DNA of 23,168 nt, taken from NCBI GenBank assembly GCA_038217425.1, contig JBBQPM010000107.1, positions 1 through 23,168 of the forward strand, given 5' to 3'. How positions within the stretch are numbered: position 1 is the stretch's first letter; the number at the start of each line of letters is the position of its first letter. Both the position numbers and the translations under genes were made by a program. Below are positions 1 through 8,146 of this stretch, piece by piece. The notes beneath the pieces were generated by a model. The model worked only from the letters and a program-made list of their open reading frames with translations, was not told the origin of the DNA and did no database searches. This stretch comes from JAIEPT01 sp038217425 (GTDB lineage Bacteria; Planctomycetota; Planctomycetia; Gemmatales; Gemmataceae).

Positions 1-16
1 ATGAAACGTTAAATTT

Positions 17-72
17 CCGAGCCGGAAGCGTGAGCGACGATCAGGCTGTCGTCGCTCACGCTTCCGGCTCGG
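17..72. repeat. Post-stop palindrome, family A (copy 1)
   Basis: This is a perfect inverted repeat with 24-nt arms at 17-40 and 49-72 and an 8-nt loop. The arm core reads CCGGAAGCGTGAGCGACGA. It begins 5 nt beyond the stop codon of the minus-strand glycosyltransferase gene. The 28 nt at 14-41 are identical to the left arm of the copy at 17812-17876. No clear T-tract follows, so it is not a textbook intrinsic terminator, although an RNA hairpin this long could stop transcription or protect an mRNA end. Confidence 0.9.
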
Positions 73-77
73 ATCCG

Positions 78-1544
78 TCACGGAAACCGAACCACCTTCC
101 AGATCGTCGTGCGCGACGTCCAGTTGAAGTAATTGAACCGCGGCGCCCAGGTCGGCAGCGAGTCGTAATACAACTCGCCGCCCCAGCGCTGCATCGCTTC
201 GTCCGGCTTCACCGACTTGTCGAATACCACGAACACCGGCCGACCCTCCGCAATCTTGTCTCCAAGTTTCTCGTACGCCACCGCAGACATCTCGACGTCG
301 CGTCGGCGATAGAAGTGCATCTCGAGCAAATTCCCGGAATAGGGCGTGATCCCGACGACGAGCACCTTCGCCGAATCAGGCAGATGCTCGTAGAGGTGCT
401 GCTGAATCAAGAGCTGGGTCCGCACGAGCATGATCGGCGCCAGCACCAGGGCGACGAGATTCGCGGCCACGACGATGCGGAACCCGCGGGCGTTCCGCAG
501 CTGCCAAAGTCGGGCCAGGAAAGCGGGGGTTCGCCCCTCCGCCGGCGTGACTGCAAGGACCAGCGCCAGCCCCGCGAACACCGCCATCGGGAACATGAAA
601 CGCCATTCCTTGTGCCCCACCAGACAATGCCCCAGCACAAACGGCAACGTGAGCCAGGTCAGCACATGCCGCGGCCGACGGATCCACATCACGATCAGCG
701 CCAGGGCCATCGCCAGCGTGAACGGCGCCCCGAAGTTCGTCGCGGCGAAGACGGCGTATTCCCAAAAAGGCGACGACCCGAACTGGCCTGCCGCCCGGCC
801 CTGAATCAGGTTCTCATCAACGTACCGCACCGGCGCGACGACGAACTCCCCGTATCCCCAGGCGTCGATCAAAACGCCCAGCCCCAGCGATGCCAGCGAT
901 ACGCCCGCCAGCAGCAGGAAGTCGAGCCAGCGTACCCGGCGCACGAAGAAGAGCCAGGCGAGCAGGCCGAGGATTGAGAAGGCGATCTGGTAGCGCGCCT
1001 GGAACGCGAGCCCCTGCGCCAGCCCGCCGGCCGCGAACCAGAGTCGGCCGCGCCAGCCCGTGGGATGTTCGAACGCCGCCAGGACGCAACCGAGGGAGAG
1101 CGTCATCCAGGCCGCCGACATCGATTCGGAAGACGTTCGTACGGCCAGGACCGGAATGAACCACGACAGGGTCAGCACCTTCGCCGCCGCCTGTTGGGCT
1201 TCGCCCGATTCGAACAGGTGCGGCAATCCGCGGAGCAGCAGCCAAAGGCTCGCGAAGAACAGGGTGCCCGAGGCGAGGCGAAACAGCATGGCGACGGCGA
1301 ACGGATCTTCGAGCCCCGCCAGGCGAAACGGTTGCAGCAGGGCGTAGTAAATGGCCGGCTGCATCCAGGGGCGGATCTGGTCGCGGTACTCCCACATGAG
1401 GCTCGGCTCGGGCGTGATGCCAAGTTTGAAGCCGACGAACTCGAGGATCTGGAAATGTTCGTCGTAGTGGTAGAAGCCGTTGCTGACGCCGGCGGCGTAG
1501 ACGATCGCCAGCGCGAGGATGACGAGCAATCGGCCATGGGTCAT
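78..1544 (-). CDS. GT22/Alg9-PIG-B-like membrane glycosyltransferase
   Basis: This is a polytopic membrane protein of 488 residues. It opens with a hydrophobic segment (about residues 5-23) followed by the motif HYDEHFQ (about 26-32). That acidic pair in the first extracytoplasmic loop is typical of GT22 mannosyltransferases (ALG9, PIG-B), which use polyprenyl-phosphate sugars. Many further hydrophobic stretches run to about residue 380, and a soluble C-terminal domain follows. The start has AGGA 8 nt upstream. The secreted hydrolase gene ends 51 nt upstream on the same strand, so the two are probably co-transcribed, and a long palindrome follows the stop. The family assignment rests on the DEHFQ motif and topology. 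Substrate and acceptor cannot be read from the sequence. Confidence 0.8.
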   Translation of the reverse strand: MTHGRLLVILALAIVYAAGVSNGFYHYDEHFQILEFVGFKLGITPEPSLMWEYRDQIRPWMQPAIYYALLQPFRLAGLEDPFAVAMLFRLASGTLFFASLWLLLRGLPHLFESGEAQQAAAKVLTLSWFIPVLAVRTSSESMSAAWMTLSLGCVLAAFEHPTGWRGRLWFAAGGLAQGLAFQARYQIAFSILGLLAWLFFVRRVRWLDFLLLAGVSLASLGLGVLIDAWGYGEFVVAPVRYVDENLIQGRAAGQFGSSPFWEYAVFAATNFGAPFTLAMALALIVMWIRRPRHVLTWLTLPFVLGHCLVGHKEWRFMFPMAVFAGLALVLAVTPAEGRTPAFLARLWQLRNARGFRIVVAANLVALVLAPIMLVRTQLLIQQHLYEHLPDSAKVLVVGITPYSGNLLEMHFYRRRDVEMSAVAYEKLGDKIAEGRPVFVVFDKSVKPDEAMQRWGGELYYDSLPTWAPRFNYFNWTSRTTIWKVVRFP

Positions 1545-1595
1545 GGGCGGAATCCTGGGATCGAGATTTTCGTTGCTACTGGGGGAATCGCCGAG

Positions 1596-2669
1596 CTACT
1601 TCGGCCCCGCCTCGTCGGACGTCGGCACGTGCTTCAGCCAATGATCGAGCCAGCGGTACGACTGCTGGCGCGCTTCGAGCGGATACGTGTGCTTGCCGCG
1701 GTGGTTGATGAGACCGATGCGGTCCTCCGCCTTCAGCAACCGATACACCGGCAGGGCCGCGTGCACGAACGGCCAACTGGCGTCGCCGTCCGCGCTGTCC
1801 CCGCCCAGGATCAAGATCGGCCGCGGCGCACACAGCGCGAGCACCTGATGATGCTCCAGGGCCGGCACGTGCTCCTTCATCTTCTCCGTCAAATACCACG
1901 GCGCGAACCAGTTGCTCATGCGGATGCCGATGCCCCCTTCGTTGAACACGCCCACGGCATAACGCGGCTCGAAGGCGAGGGCGTAGAGCGCCTCCTTCGC
2001 CCCGAGCGAAAAGCCGATGCAGCCGATGCGCGTGGCATCGACATATTCCAGGCTCTCGAGAAAATCGACGCAACGCATGGCGTCGAAGACCATCTTGCCC
2101 ATGCCGGTGAGCCCCGGCCATTGCTTGCCGACTTCGATGGCCTGGGCTTGAGGCCCGCCGGCCTTCATGATGTAGCACTGCGGCGACAGGACGACGTAGC
2201 CGCGCAGCACGAGATGCACGCCCAGCGCCAGTTGCGGCCGGGGCCCGAGCCCCACGGGGACGCGTAGCGTTTCCTTCGCGGTCTCATGGAAGACGACGAC
2301 TGCGGGCCGTTTCTCGCCCGGCTTGATGCCGTCGGGGATGAGCAGATACGTCAGCAGCCGATCCCCCTCGGCACTCTGGAAGTTGAGCAGCTGACGGGTG
2401 TAGCCGGGGAGCTTTTCGGTCAATTCGATGCGGACGTCGAGCTGCGCCGGCTTCTTGGGAAAGACGCCGAGGCGCGCTTGCCAGGCGCCAGCGAGTTCCT
2501 TACGGCGTTCGGCCCAGTCGCCTTTGAGGAGCGGCGCGAGGCCGAGGTCGGGGATCTTGGCGTCGGCGTAGGGTTTCTGCGTGACCGCGGGCCAATCGGT
2601 CGGCGGCTGGGCCGATGAGAATGCCGCGATCATCAAGCCGGCGAGCGCACCGAGCAGCGTCGTTCGCAT
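1596..2669 (-). CDS. Secreted alpha/beta hydrolase (dienelactone hydrolase/acetyl esterase-like)
   Basis: The protein has 357 residues and begins with a signal peptide (MRTTLLGALAGLMIAAFSSA). The nucleophile elbow GFSLG places the serine at residue 221. A likely acid is D291 in GGDSADGD, and the likely catalytic histidine is H327 in GKHTYP. This pattern fits exported esterases of the dienelactone hydrolase/acetyl-xylan-esterase group. The start at 2669 was chosen because GGAGG lies 7 nt upstream and the signal peptide begins there. The reading frame is open further up to 2792, but that part only translates a palindromic repeat. It lies between the PQQ-like gene upstream and the glycosyltransferase downstream, all on the minus strand. 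The substrate is unknown. Confidence 0.85.
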   Translation of the reverse strand: MRTTLLGALAGLMIAAFSSAQPPTDWPAVTQKPYADAKIPDLGLAPLLKGDWAERRKELAGAWQARLGVFPKKPAQLDVRIELTEKLPGYTRQLLNFQSAEGDRLLTYLLIPDGIKPGEKRPAVVVFHETAKETLRVPVGLGPRPQLALGVHLVLRGYVVLSPQCYIMKAGGPQAQAIEVGKQWPGLTGMGKMVFDAMRCVDFLESLEYVDATRIGCIGFSLGAKEALYALAFEPRYAVGVFNEGGIGIRMSNWFAPWYLTEKMKEHVPALEHHQVLALCAPRPILILGGDSADGDASWPFVHAALPVYRLLKAEDRIGLINHRGKHTYPLEARQQSYRWLDHWLKHVPTSDEAGPK

Positions 2670-2694
2670 CCAACTGCCTCCGAGTTCCATCGAT

Positions 2695-2785
2695 AAGCCC
2701 AACGGGTGAGGTACTCCGAACCCTTGGGATCCCGACGTGGCGTGCGTTTCACCCAGGGGTTCGGAGTACCTCACCCGCTGGGCTT
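2695..2785. repeat. Post-stop palindrome, family C
   Basis: This is an inverted repeat with 34-nt arms at 2695-2728 and 2752-2785, matching at 32 of 34 positions around a 23-nt loop. The arm core is GGGTGAGGTACTCCGAACCC. It starts 13 nt after the stop of the PQQ-like gene and ends 25 nt before the start codon of the hydrolase, so it fills most of that 129-nt gap. In RNA it would form a very stable hairpin between two genes on the same strand. No other copy of this family was found in the window. Confidence 0.9.
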
Positions 2786-2798
2786 GCATCAAAATGAA

Positions 2799-4010
2799 CT
2801 ACTTGCCGATGGCGTAGAGATGCGTGCGGGAACGAGAGTAGAATCGGCCGTCGGCGGGGACCAGGGCCGCGCGGAAGAGTTCGCTTTCCGGGGCGTCCAG
2901 CGAGTTGGCGGCGATTAGCTTCAACCGTGGGCCGGGCTCCACGACCATGGTCACGCCCCCCTCGGTCTGTGCGTACACCAGGCCGTTGGCCGCGATCGGC
3001 GACGACACGAATGTGCCGCTCAGGCGTTCCTTCCAGAGTTCCTTGCCGGACTCGTTGTCGTAGCACGTCGCCGTGCCTTTCATGTCGAAGGCGAGCAGAT
3101 ACTTGCCGACCAGGATCGGCGACGCTTGATCGCGGGCGCCCTTGCGCGGCGTGTGCCAGGCAAGGTGCGAGGCGGTCACGTCGCCTTTGCCGCCGGGCCG
3201 AATCGCGTAGATGTCGCCCGGCTGACCGTTGATGACGTAGATCAATCCCCGGTAGGGCGTGACCGTCGGCTCGCCGCGCTTCGCGAAACTTTTGCAGGTC
3301 CAGAGTTCCTTGCCGGTGGACGGATCGTAACTGCGGACCGACGTTTCGCCGTTAACGACGACCTCTTGACGGTCGCCGACGGTGACCAGCACCGGCGTGC
3401 TCCAGCCGCCGCGCTCGGGGACGGCGCGGGGCGTCTGCCAGATCGTTTTGCCGTCGTAGAGATTGAGGGCGACGATCGAGGGATTTTCGGTCGCGTCGCA
3501 ATTTTGAATGACCATGTCGCCCACAATAATCGGCGACGCCGACGTCCCCCAGGGCCCGGCGAACTCGCCCAGGTCGCGCGACCAGAGCGGTTTGCCCTCG
3601 ACGGTGTAGGCGTGCAAGCCCCCTTTGCCGAAGAAAGCGACGACGCGCTGGCCATCGGTGACGCAGGTGGAGGAAGCCCAGCCGTTCATGGCGTGGACGG
3701 GTTCGGGCGTGCCGGACCAGGCCTTGTGTTGCCAAAGGATCTTGCCGCTGCCACGGTCGACGCACAGGACGATGCGATCTTTGCCTTTTTCGAGGGCCGT
3801 GGTCAGAAAGATGCGATCGCCCCAAATGGTGGGCGAAGATTGTCCCTCGCCGGGGAGCGGGACCTTCCAGAGGACGGACTTGGCGTCCCACTTGACGGGG
3901 AGGTTGGTTTCCTTGGAATGGCCGTCGCCGGTGGGGCCGCGCCAGCTAGGCCAATTGTCGGCATGAGCGAACGAGGTGAAGGCGAGGAGACCGAGAATGC
4001 TGCGGAGCAT
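2799..4010 (-). CDS. Secreted PQQ-like beta-propeller repeat protein
   Basis: The protein has 403 residues with a short signal peptide (about residues 1-17, ending near AHA), then the sequence NWPSWRGPTGDG. That motif is typical of the planctomycete outer-membrane-assembly/PQQ-like (BamB-type) propellers. Repeated blades are visible, for example LCVDRGSGKILWQHK, ALNLYDGKTIWQT, YDPSTGKELWTCK and CYDNESGKELWKE. These fit a seven- or eight-bladed propeller of the PQQ_2 type. The start at 4010 has AGGA 7 nt upstream and gives a proper signal peptide. The open frame 57 nt further up has no ribosome binding site. No enzymatic residues can be named, and a role in binding or scaffolding is inference. 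Confidence 0.88.
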   Translation of the reverse strand: MLRSILGLLAFTSFAHADNWPSWRGPTGDGHSKETNLPVKWDAKSVLWKVPLPGEGQSSPTIWGDRIFLTTALEKGKDRIVLCVDRGSGKILWQHKAWSGTPEPVHAMNGWASSTCVTDGQRVVAFFGKGGLHAYTVEGKPLWSRDLGEFAGPWGTSASPIIVGDMVIQNCDATENPSIVALNLYDGKTIWQTPRAVPERGGWSTPVLVTVGDRQEVVVNGETSVRSYDPSTGKELWTCKSFAKRGEPTVTPYRGLIYVINGQPGDIYAIRPGGKGDVTASHLAWHTPRKGARDQASPILVGKYLLAFDMKGTATCYDNESGKELWKERLSGTFVSSPIAANGLVYAQTEGGVTMVVEPGPRLKLIAANSLDAPESELFRAALVPADGRFYSRSRTHLYAIGK

Positions 4011-4021
4011 GGCGTGATCCT

Positions 4022-4043
4022 GAAAGGAAGGAAGGAAGGCAGG
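4022..4043. repeat. Short GGAA tetranucleotide tract
   Basis: A purine-rich run of about three to four GGAA/AAGG units lies just upstream of the PQQ-like gene start (as read on the minus strand, a pyrimidine-rich leader). It may be a simple-sequence tract that varies in length. Apart from this and a small hairpin near 4220, the stretch 4044-4246 shows no gene and no convincing promoter. Confidence 0.4.
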
Positions 4044-4219
4044 GGTCGAAGGAAAAATTCGTACCACAGAGAATGGCCTGAAGCGGTTTGCGCAAAATGG
4101 ACAACTGTTCGGACGAGCCGGATCGCGTCCGGAGTCCAGGCGGTTTGCCAGTGCACATTGCCCCGGGCGCTAACTCGACCGGGCGCGCCATGGGCATTGC
4201 AAACGTGAGCCGTTCCGGA

Positions 4220-4234
4220 GGCGTCGAGGACGCC
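4220..4234 (-). terminator. Possible terminator hairpin behind rnpB
   Basis: A perfect 6-bp stem with a 3-nt loop (GGCGTC, GAG, GACGCC on the plus strand) lies about 15 nt beyond the mature 3' end of the RNase P RNA. No T-tract follows it, so this is a weak candidate. Confidence 0.25.
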
Positions 4235-4246
4235 TTGAAGCAGATA

Positions 4247-4634
<388 letters not shown>

Positions 4635-4636
4635 TC

Positions 4637-4665
4637 ATTGTACAGCCCAGAGCCGCAACTGCGAA
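4637..4665 (-). promoter_or_regulatory. Candidate rnpB promoter
   Basis: On the minus strand the -10 element TACAAT (4637-4642) lies about 6 nt before the predicted RNA 5' end near 4631. A poor -35 match, TTCGCA (4660-4665), is 17 nt further up. The good -10 and its position support it; the weak -35 lowers confidence. Confidence 0.5.
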
Positions 4666-4733
4666 GGAGCGGCGAAACACTTTCACGATGTCCCATCGCT
4701 CCCCCTAGCGTTTTCGGCTCTTACGGACGCAAC

Positions 4734-4763
4734 TTGACCCGCCCCACAGGTTTGCCTTATAAT
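4734..4763 (+). promoter_or_regulatory. Sigma-70-type promoter of the ACT-domain gene
   Basis: TTGACC (4734-4739) and a perfect TATAAT (4758-4763) are separated by 18 nt, a near-consensus housekeeping promoter. Transcription would start near 4770, giving a leader of about 24 nt with AAAGGA (4781-4786) before the ATG at 4794. It is the clearest promoter in the window. Confidence 0.8.
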
Positions 4764-4793
4764 CCGCGAAAGTCACCCTGAAAGGACTTCCTC

Positions 4794-5285
4794 ATGAGTT
4801 TCGCCGGTGAAGGCGCCGACAGCATCGATTACGCGACCGCGAACGGCCGGGATTGGCCCAGCATTCGCCAGTTCAACGTCTTTCTCGAAAACCGCCTGGG
4901 CGCCCTTCTGGACGTCGTGCGTCGCTTCGAAACTACCGACATCCGCATCATCTCGCTGACCGTCGTCGATTCCGCCGACTGCGCCATCATCCGCATCGTG
5001 CTCAGCGATCCCGAACGCGCCCTCGAAATCTTTCACCAGGCCCGGCTCCCGATCACCGAAAGCGACCTGCTCGTGGTGCAGCTGCCCGACAGCGATCAAC
5101 CGCTCCTGGAGATCACCAAGGCGCTGCTCTGCGCCGAGATCGACATCGACTACGCGTATCCGCTGCTCGTGGGCCCCGACGGCAAGGCGGCCCTCGCGCT
5201 GCGCGTCGACGATAACGAGAACGGCGCCGCCACCCTCCAGCGGCAAGGGTTCACGCTCCTGTCAGAAGACGATCTGAAGTTTTGA
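4794..5285 (+). CDS. Double ACT-domain protein
   Basis: The protein has 163 residues and no signal peptide. The first ACT-like unit begins near residue 25 with QFNVFLENRLGALLDVVRRF, the typical start of an ACT domain (beta strand, then a helix after a Gly/Arg-rich ligand turn). It continues with IRIISLTVVDSADCAIIRIV. A second unit runs from about residue 95 (LLEITKALLCAEIDIDYAYP). ACT domains bind small ligands, usually amino acids, and often regulate biosynthetic enzymes. Stand-alone two-ACT proteins like this are common in planctomycetes but of unknown partner. It has a strong promoter and ribosome binding site (AAAGGA, 7 nt spacing). A nested palindrome follows the stop by 9 nt. Confidence 0.88.
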   Translation: MSFAGEGADSIDYATANGRDWPSIRQFNVFLENRLGALLDVVRRFETTDIRIISLTVVDSADCAIIRIVLSDPERALEIFHQARLPITESDLLVVQLPDSDQPLLEITKALLCAEIDIDYAYPLLVGPDGKAALALRVDDNENGAATLQRQGFTLLSEDDLKF

Positions 5286-5294
5286 ACGCACGAA

Positions 5295-5413
5295 CGAAAG
5301 CCCAGGGATGGCTATCCCTGGGGAACCCTCGCGAAATCTCAATTTCTCCCGCAAGAGGAAGAAAATCTCCCCCGTTGCACGGCTCCCCAGGGATAGCCAT
5401 CCCTGGGCTTTCG
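5295..5413. repeat. Post-stop nested palindrome, family D
   Basis: The outer inverted repeat has 33-nt arms at 5295-5327 and 5381-5413, matching at 32 of 33 positions, with a 53-nt loop. Each arm contains its own 9-bp palindrome: CCCAGGGAT, four bases, ATCCCTGGG. The RNA can therefore fold either as one long stem or as two separate hairpins. It starts 9 nt after the ACT gene stop. Its last base is the first base of the GAGG ribosome binding site (5413-5416) of the next gene, so folding could affect translation of that gene. Confidence 0.9.
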
Positions 5414-5421
5414 AGGGTTCA

Positions 5422-6396
5422 ATGATGCGCTCCGTGACTCTTCTCGCCATGCTTCTCGCGTCCCTTGCCTCGGCACAGGAAGCCAAGCTCGAAAAAGGCA
5501 CGATCCGCTTTGTCCCCAAGGACGACCAGAAGAACGTCCCTGAACGCTACCGCCTCGCGGAACATGAGTTCGCCTGGGAAATGAACCACAAGACGACGTT
5601 GCCGGTCGCGGGGATCGAGATGCTCGAGGTCCGCTTTCCGTCGCCAGTTACGACAAAATACCCAGAGAATAACACCGTACATGCCGAGTACTATCGCCCG
5701 CTGAAGGCCGGGCCGTTCCCGTGCGTGATCGTGCTGGACATCACCGGCGGCGATCAGACGCTGTCGCGCGTCATCGCCAAGCACCTGGCGCAGAACGGCA
5801 TTGCCGGGCTCTTCGTGCAGATGGCGTACTACGGCCCGCGCAAGCCGGCGCAGGGCAATGTTCGCCTGATGTCGACCAATCTGGGCCGAACCTTCGAGGG
5901 CGTGCGGCAAACCGTGCTCGATCTGCGCCGCGCCACCGCCTGGATGGAAGCCCGGCCCGAAGTCGACAAGACTCAGCTCGGCATCATGGGCACCAGCCTT
6001 GGCAGCTTCGTCGCCGCCCTCACCGCGGAGATGGAGCCCAAGCTCGGCAAGCTCGTCGTTCTCCTGGGGGGCGGCGGTTTCGTCGATGCCTACTACGAAC
6101 ATCCGCTGGCCAAGGAATACCGCGACCTCTACGAAAAGTTCGGCGGCACCAAGGAGATCCTCAAGGAACTCTTCGCCTGCATCGATCCGCTCACGTGTGC
6201 CGAGAATCTCAAGAGTCGGCAAGTGCTGATCGTCGCCGCCAAGAAGGACGAGATTGTGCCGCCCATCATGGCGGAAAATCTCTGGCACGCGACCGGGAAA
6301 CAACGCATCATCTGGCTCGACGCCGGCCATTACACCGCGATCTTGTTCCTCTCCTCGGGACTCAAACACGTCGTCGAACATTTTGAGAAAAAATGA
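5422..6396 (+). CDS. Secreted alpha/beta hydrolase
   Basis: The protein has 324 residues with a signal peptide (MMRSVTLLAMLLASLASAQ). The nucleophile elbow GTSLG gives Ser192, with D276 in KKDEIVPP and H303 in DAGHYTA completing a plausible triad. A TGGDQTL segment near 108-114 may form the oxyanion region. It resembles exported dienelactone hydrolase-type enzymes. Two ATGs (5422 and 5425) follow GAGG at 5413-5416, and either may be used. The open frame reaches back to 5308, but that part translates the palindrome and lacks a ribosome binding site. It is the second secreted hydrolase in the window, and the two share fold but little obvious sequence. Substrate unknown. Confidence 0.85.
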   Translation: MMRSVTLLAMLLASLASAQEAKLEKGTIRFVPKDDQKNVPERYRLAEHEFAWEMNHKTTLPVAGIEMLEVRFPSPVTTKYPENNTVHAEYYRPLKAGPFPCVIVLDITGGDQTLSRVIAKHLAQNGIAGLFVQMAYYGPRKPAQGNVRLMSTNLGRTFEGVRQTVLDLRRATAWMEARPEVDKTQLGIMGTSLGSFVAALTAEMEPKLGKLVVLLGGGGFVDAYYEHPLAKEYRDLYEKFGGTKEILKELFACIDPLTCAENLKSRQVLIVAAKKDEIVPPIMAENLWHATGKQRIIWLDAGHYTAILFLSSGLKHVVEHFEKK

Positions 6397-6449
6397 CGCG
6401 AAACCGATGGGGTGCGGGTATACTGCACGCTTCCTCGTGAGGTTCTACC

Positions 6450-7748
6450 ATGCCGGATCTGCATCTCGCCACCTTCTCGTGCGACGTCACGCCCCCCGTC
6501 GGCCATCCCTTGTGCGGCGGCTGGATCACCGAAGTTCGCGGCGTCGACGATCCGCAGAAAGCTCTCGGCGTCGTCCTCCTGGGCCAGGGCGATCCGATCG
6601 TCCTGGTCGCGGTCGACTGGTGCGGCCTGCGTAACGACGCCCACCTCGCCTTTCGCGAAGCGATCGCCAAAGCCGTGCATACTTCCGCGAATCGTGTGGC
6701 GGTCCACTGCGTGCATCAGCACAACGCGCCTTTCGCGGACGTCGAAGCGGAGAAGCTGATCCAGAAGTCGCCGATGCCCGCAACGTCGCTCGATCTGCGT
6801 TTCTTCGAGCGCGTCGTCGCTCGAGTCGCGGCCGAGGCGGGCCGAAGCGTGATGACGGGGACGCCGTGGACGCACGTCGGCATCGGTTCCGCAACGGTGC
6901 GCGAGGTGGCGTCCAATCGCCGAATTGTCGACGCCGCGGGCAAGGCGATCCATTCGCGCACCAGCGCCAGCCGCGATCCCAAGATCCGGGCGTTTCCCGA
7001 AGGTCTCATCGATCCGCAGCTGAAGACGCTCAGCTTCTGGAACGGCTCCACGCCGCTCGCGGCTCTGAATTTTTACGCGACGCATCCGATGAGTTACTAC
7101 GGCGACGGTCGGGTCAGTGCCGACTTCTGCGGGCTGGCTCGGCAAAAACGCCAGGATGAGGAGCGCTCGGTTTTCCAGATGTACTTCACCGGCGCCGCGG
7201 GGAACGTGACGGCGGGGAAGTACAACGACGGCGCCCCCGCGAATCGCCCGGTGCTGCGCGACAAGATCTACGACGCGATGACCGCCGCCTGGAAGGCGAC
7301 CCGGCGCCAGGAAGTCAAAACGGTCGGCTGGCGCAGCGAGCCGATCACGCTGCCACCCCGCACCGAGGCGAGTTTCGGCCAGGACGAAAGCGCCAAGACG
7401 CTCGCGGACGCCACGGCGACCCGGGCGCGGCGAAATAATGCTGCGTTCCAGCTCGCCTGGCTCGCGCGGCAAAAACGTCCCATCGACGTGACGTGTCTCG
7501 ATCTCGGCGCCGCCCAGATGGTGCATCTGCCCGGCGAGCCGTTCATCCAGTACCAGCTCTTCGCCCAGGAACAGCGTAAGGATTCGTTCGTCTGCACCGC
7601 CGGCTACGGCGACGGCGGGCCCGGCTACATCCCCCACGCGGCGGCGTTCCTCGAAGGCGGCTACGAACCAACCGTCTCTCTCGCCGGCCCACGCTCCGAG
7701 GCGATTCTCAAGGAAGCGATCGCCAAGGTGCTCAATCCGCGACGTTGA
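6450..7748 (+). CDS. Neutral-ceramidase-like protein (divergent active site)
   Basis: The protein has 432 residues and no signal peptide. It carries landmarks of the neutral/alkaline ceramidase family (Pfam ceramidase_alk): an N-terminal DVTPP start (12-16), a histidine cluster HCVHQHNAP (86-94), and NFYATHPMSYYGDG (207-220), which matches the zinc-ligand region of true ceramidases. The family nucleophile motif GDVSPN appears here as GNVTAG (251-256), with threonine in the serine position. It may therefore have a different activity or none. The start has GAGG 7 nt upstream and lies 53 nt after the hydrolase stop. A TATACT hexamer at 6419-6424 could be a -10, but no good -35 accompanies it. 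Annotation as a genuine ceramidase would be unsafe. Confidence 0.75.
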   Translation: MPDLHLATFSCDVTPPVGHPLCGGWITEVRGVDDPQKALGVVLLGQGDPIVLVAVDWCGLRNDAHLAFREAIAKAVHTSANRVAVHCVHQHNAPFADVEAEKLIQKSPMPATSLDLRFFERVVARVAAEAGRSVMTGTPWTHVGIGSATVREVASNRRIVDAAGKAIHSRTSASRDPKIRAFPEGLIDPQLKTLSFWNGSTPLAALNFYATHPMSYYGDGRVSADFCGLARQKRQDEERSVFQMYFTGAAGNVTAGKYNDGAPANRPVLRDKIYDAMTAAWKATRRQEVKTVGWRSEPITLPPRTEASFGQDESAKTLADATATRARRNNAAFQLAWLARQKRPIDVTCLDLGAAQMVHLPGEPFIQYQLFAQEQRKDSFVCTAGYGDGGPGYIPHAAAFLEGGYEPTVSLAGPRSEAILKEAIAKVLNPRR

Positions 7749-7789
7749 ACGACAGCTTTTTGCATCCCCCACTCTTCAGGAGTCGCATC

Positions 7790-8146
7790 ATGCGCGCCAG
7801 TTTCTTGCTCGCTTTCGCCCTGGGTCTCGCGACCTTCGGCACCTCCGCCGCTCAAGAAAAAAAGGGCAACCCGCTCGAGGGCAAAAAAGGGACGGCGATC
7901 GGCAAGCTCGTCGCCAAGGGAGAGAGGTACATCGAGGTGAAAGCCGACGGCGAAGAAGCCCCCCGCAAGTATGTGCCGCAGTGGAAAGGGGGTTTGCCCG
8001 CTCAGGGAGGCGGGCCCGATAAGGCGATGCTCAAGACTTTCAGCGAATTGAAGGTCGGCAGCCGAGTGGAGGTGCAGTGGCACTTCAACGAACATCTGCG
8101 GGTCATCGGCGTGAAACTCCTCAAGGCGCCGGCCGAGTCCAAATAA
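7790..8146 (+). CDS. Small secreted protein of unknown function
   Basis: The protein has 118 residues with a signal peptide (about residues 1-21, MRASFLLAFALGLATFGTSA). The mature part is about 95 residues, Lys- and Gly-rich at its start, with alternating hydrophobic strands (GTAIGKLVAKGERYIEVKA, then LKVGSRVEVQWHF and LRVIGVKLLK). This pattern suggests a small beta-barrel or OB-like fold, which is inference only. I do not recognise a named family. The start at 7790 has AGGAG with 7-nt spacing; the open frame begins 45 nt earlier without one. The stop overlaps the next gene's ATG by 1 nt (TAATG), so the two are translationally coupled. Confidence 0.8.
   Translation: MRASFLLAFALGLATFGTSAAQEKKGNPLEGKKGTAIGKLVAKGERYIEVKADGEEAPRKYVPQWKGGLPAQGGGPDKAMLKTFSELKVGSRVEVQWHFNEHLRVIGVKLLKAPAESK

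Noticed and set aside
1065..2267. A 400-codon plus-strand open frame
   Set aside because: It spans the start of one well-supported minus-strand gene and most of another, is Arg/His-rich and has no signal, motif or ribosome binding site.
6394..6424. A promoter before the ceramidase-like gene
   Set aside because: TATACT is a fair -10, but no acceptable -35 lies at 16-18 nt, and the gene may simply be co-transcribed with the hydrolase.
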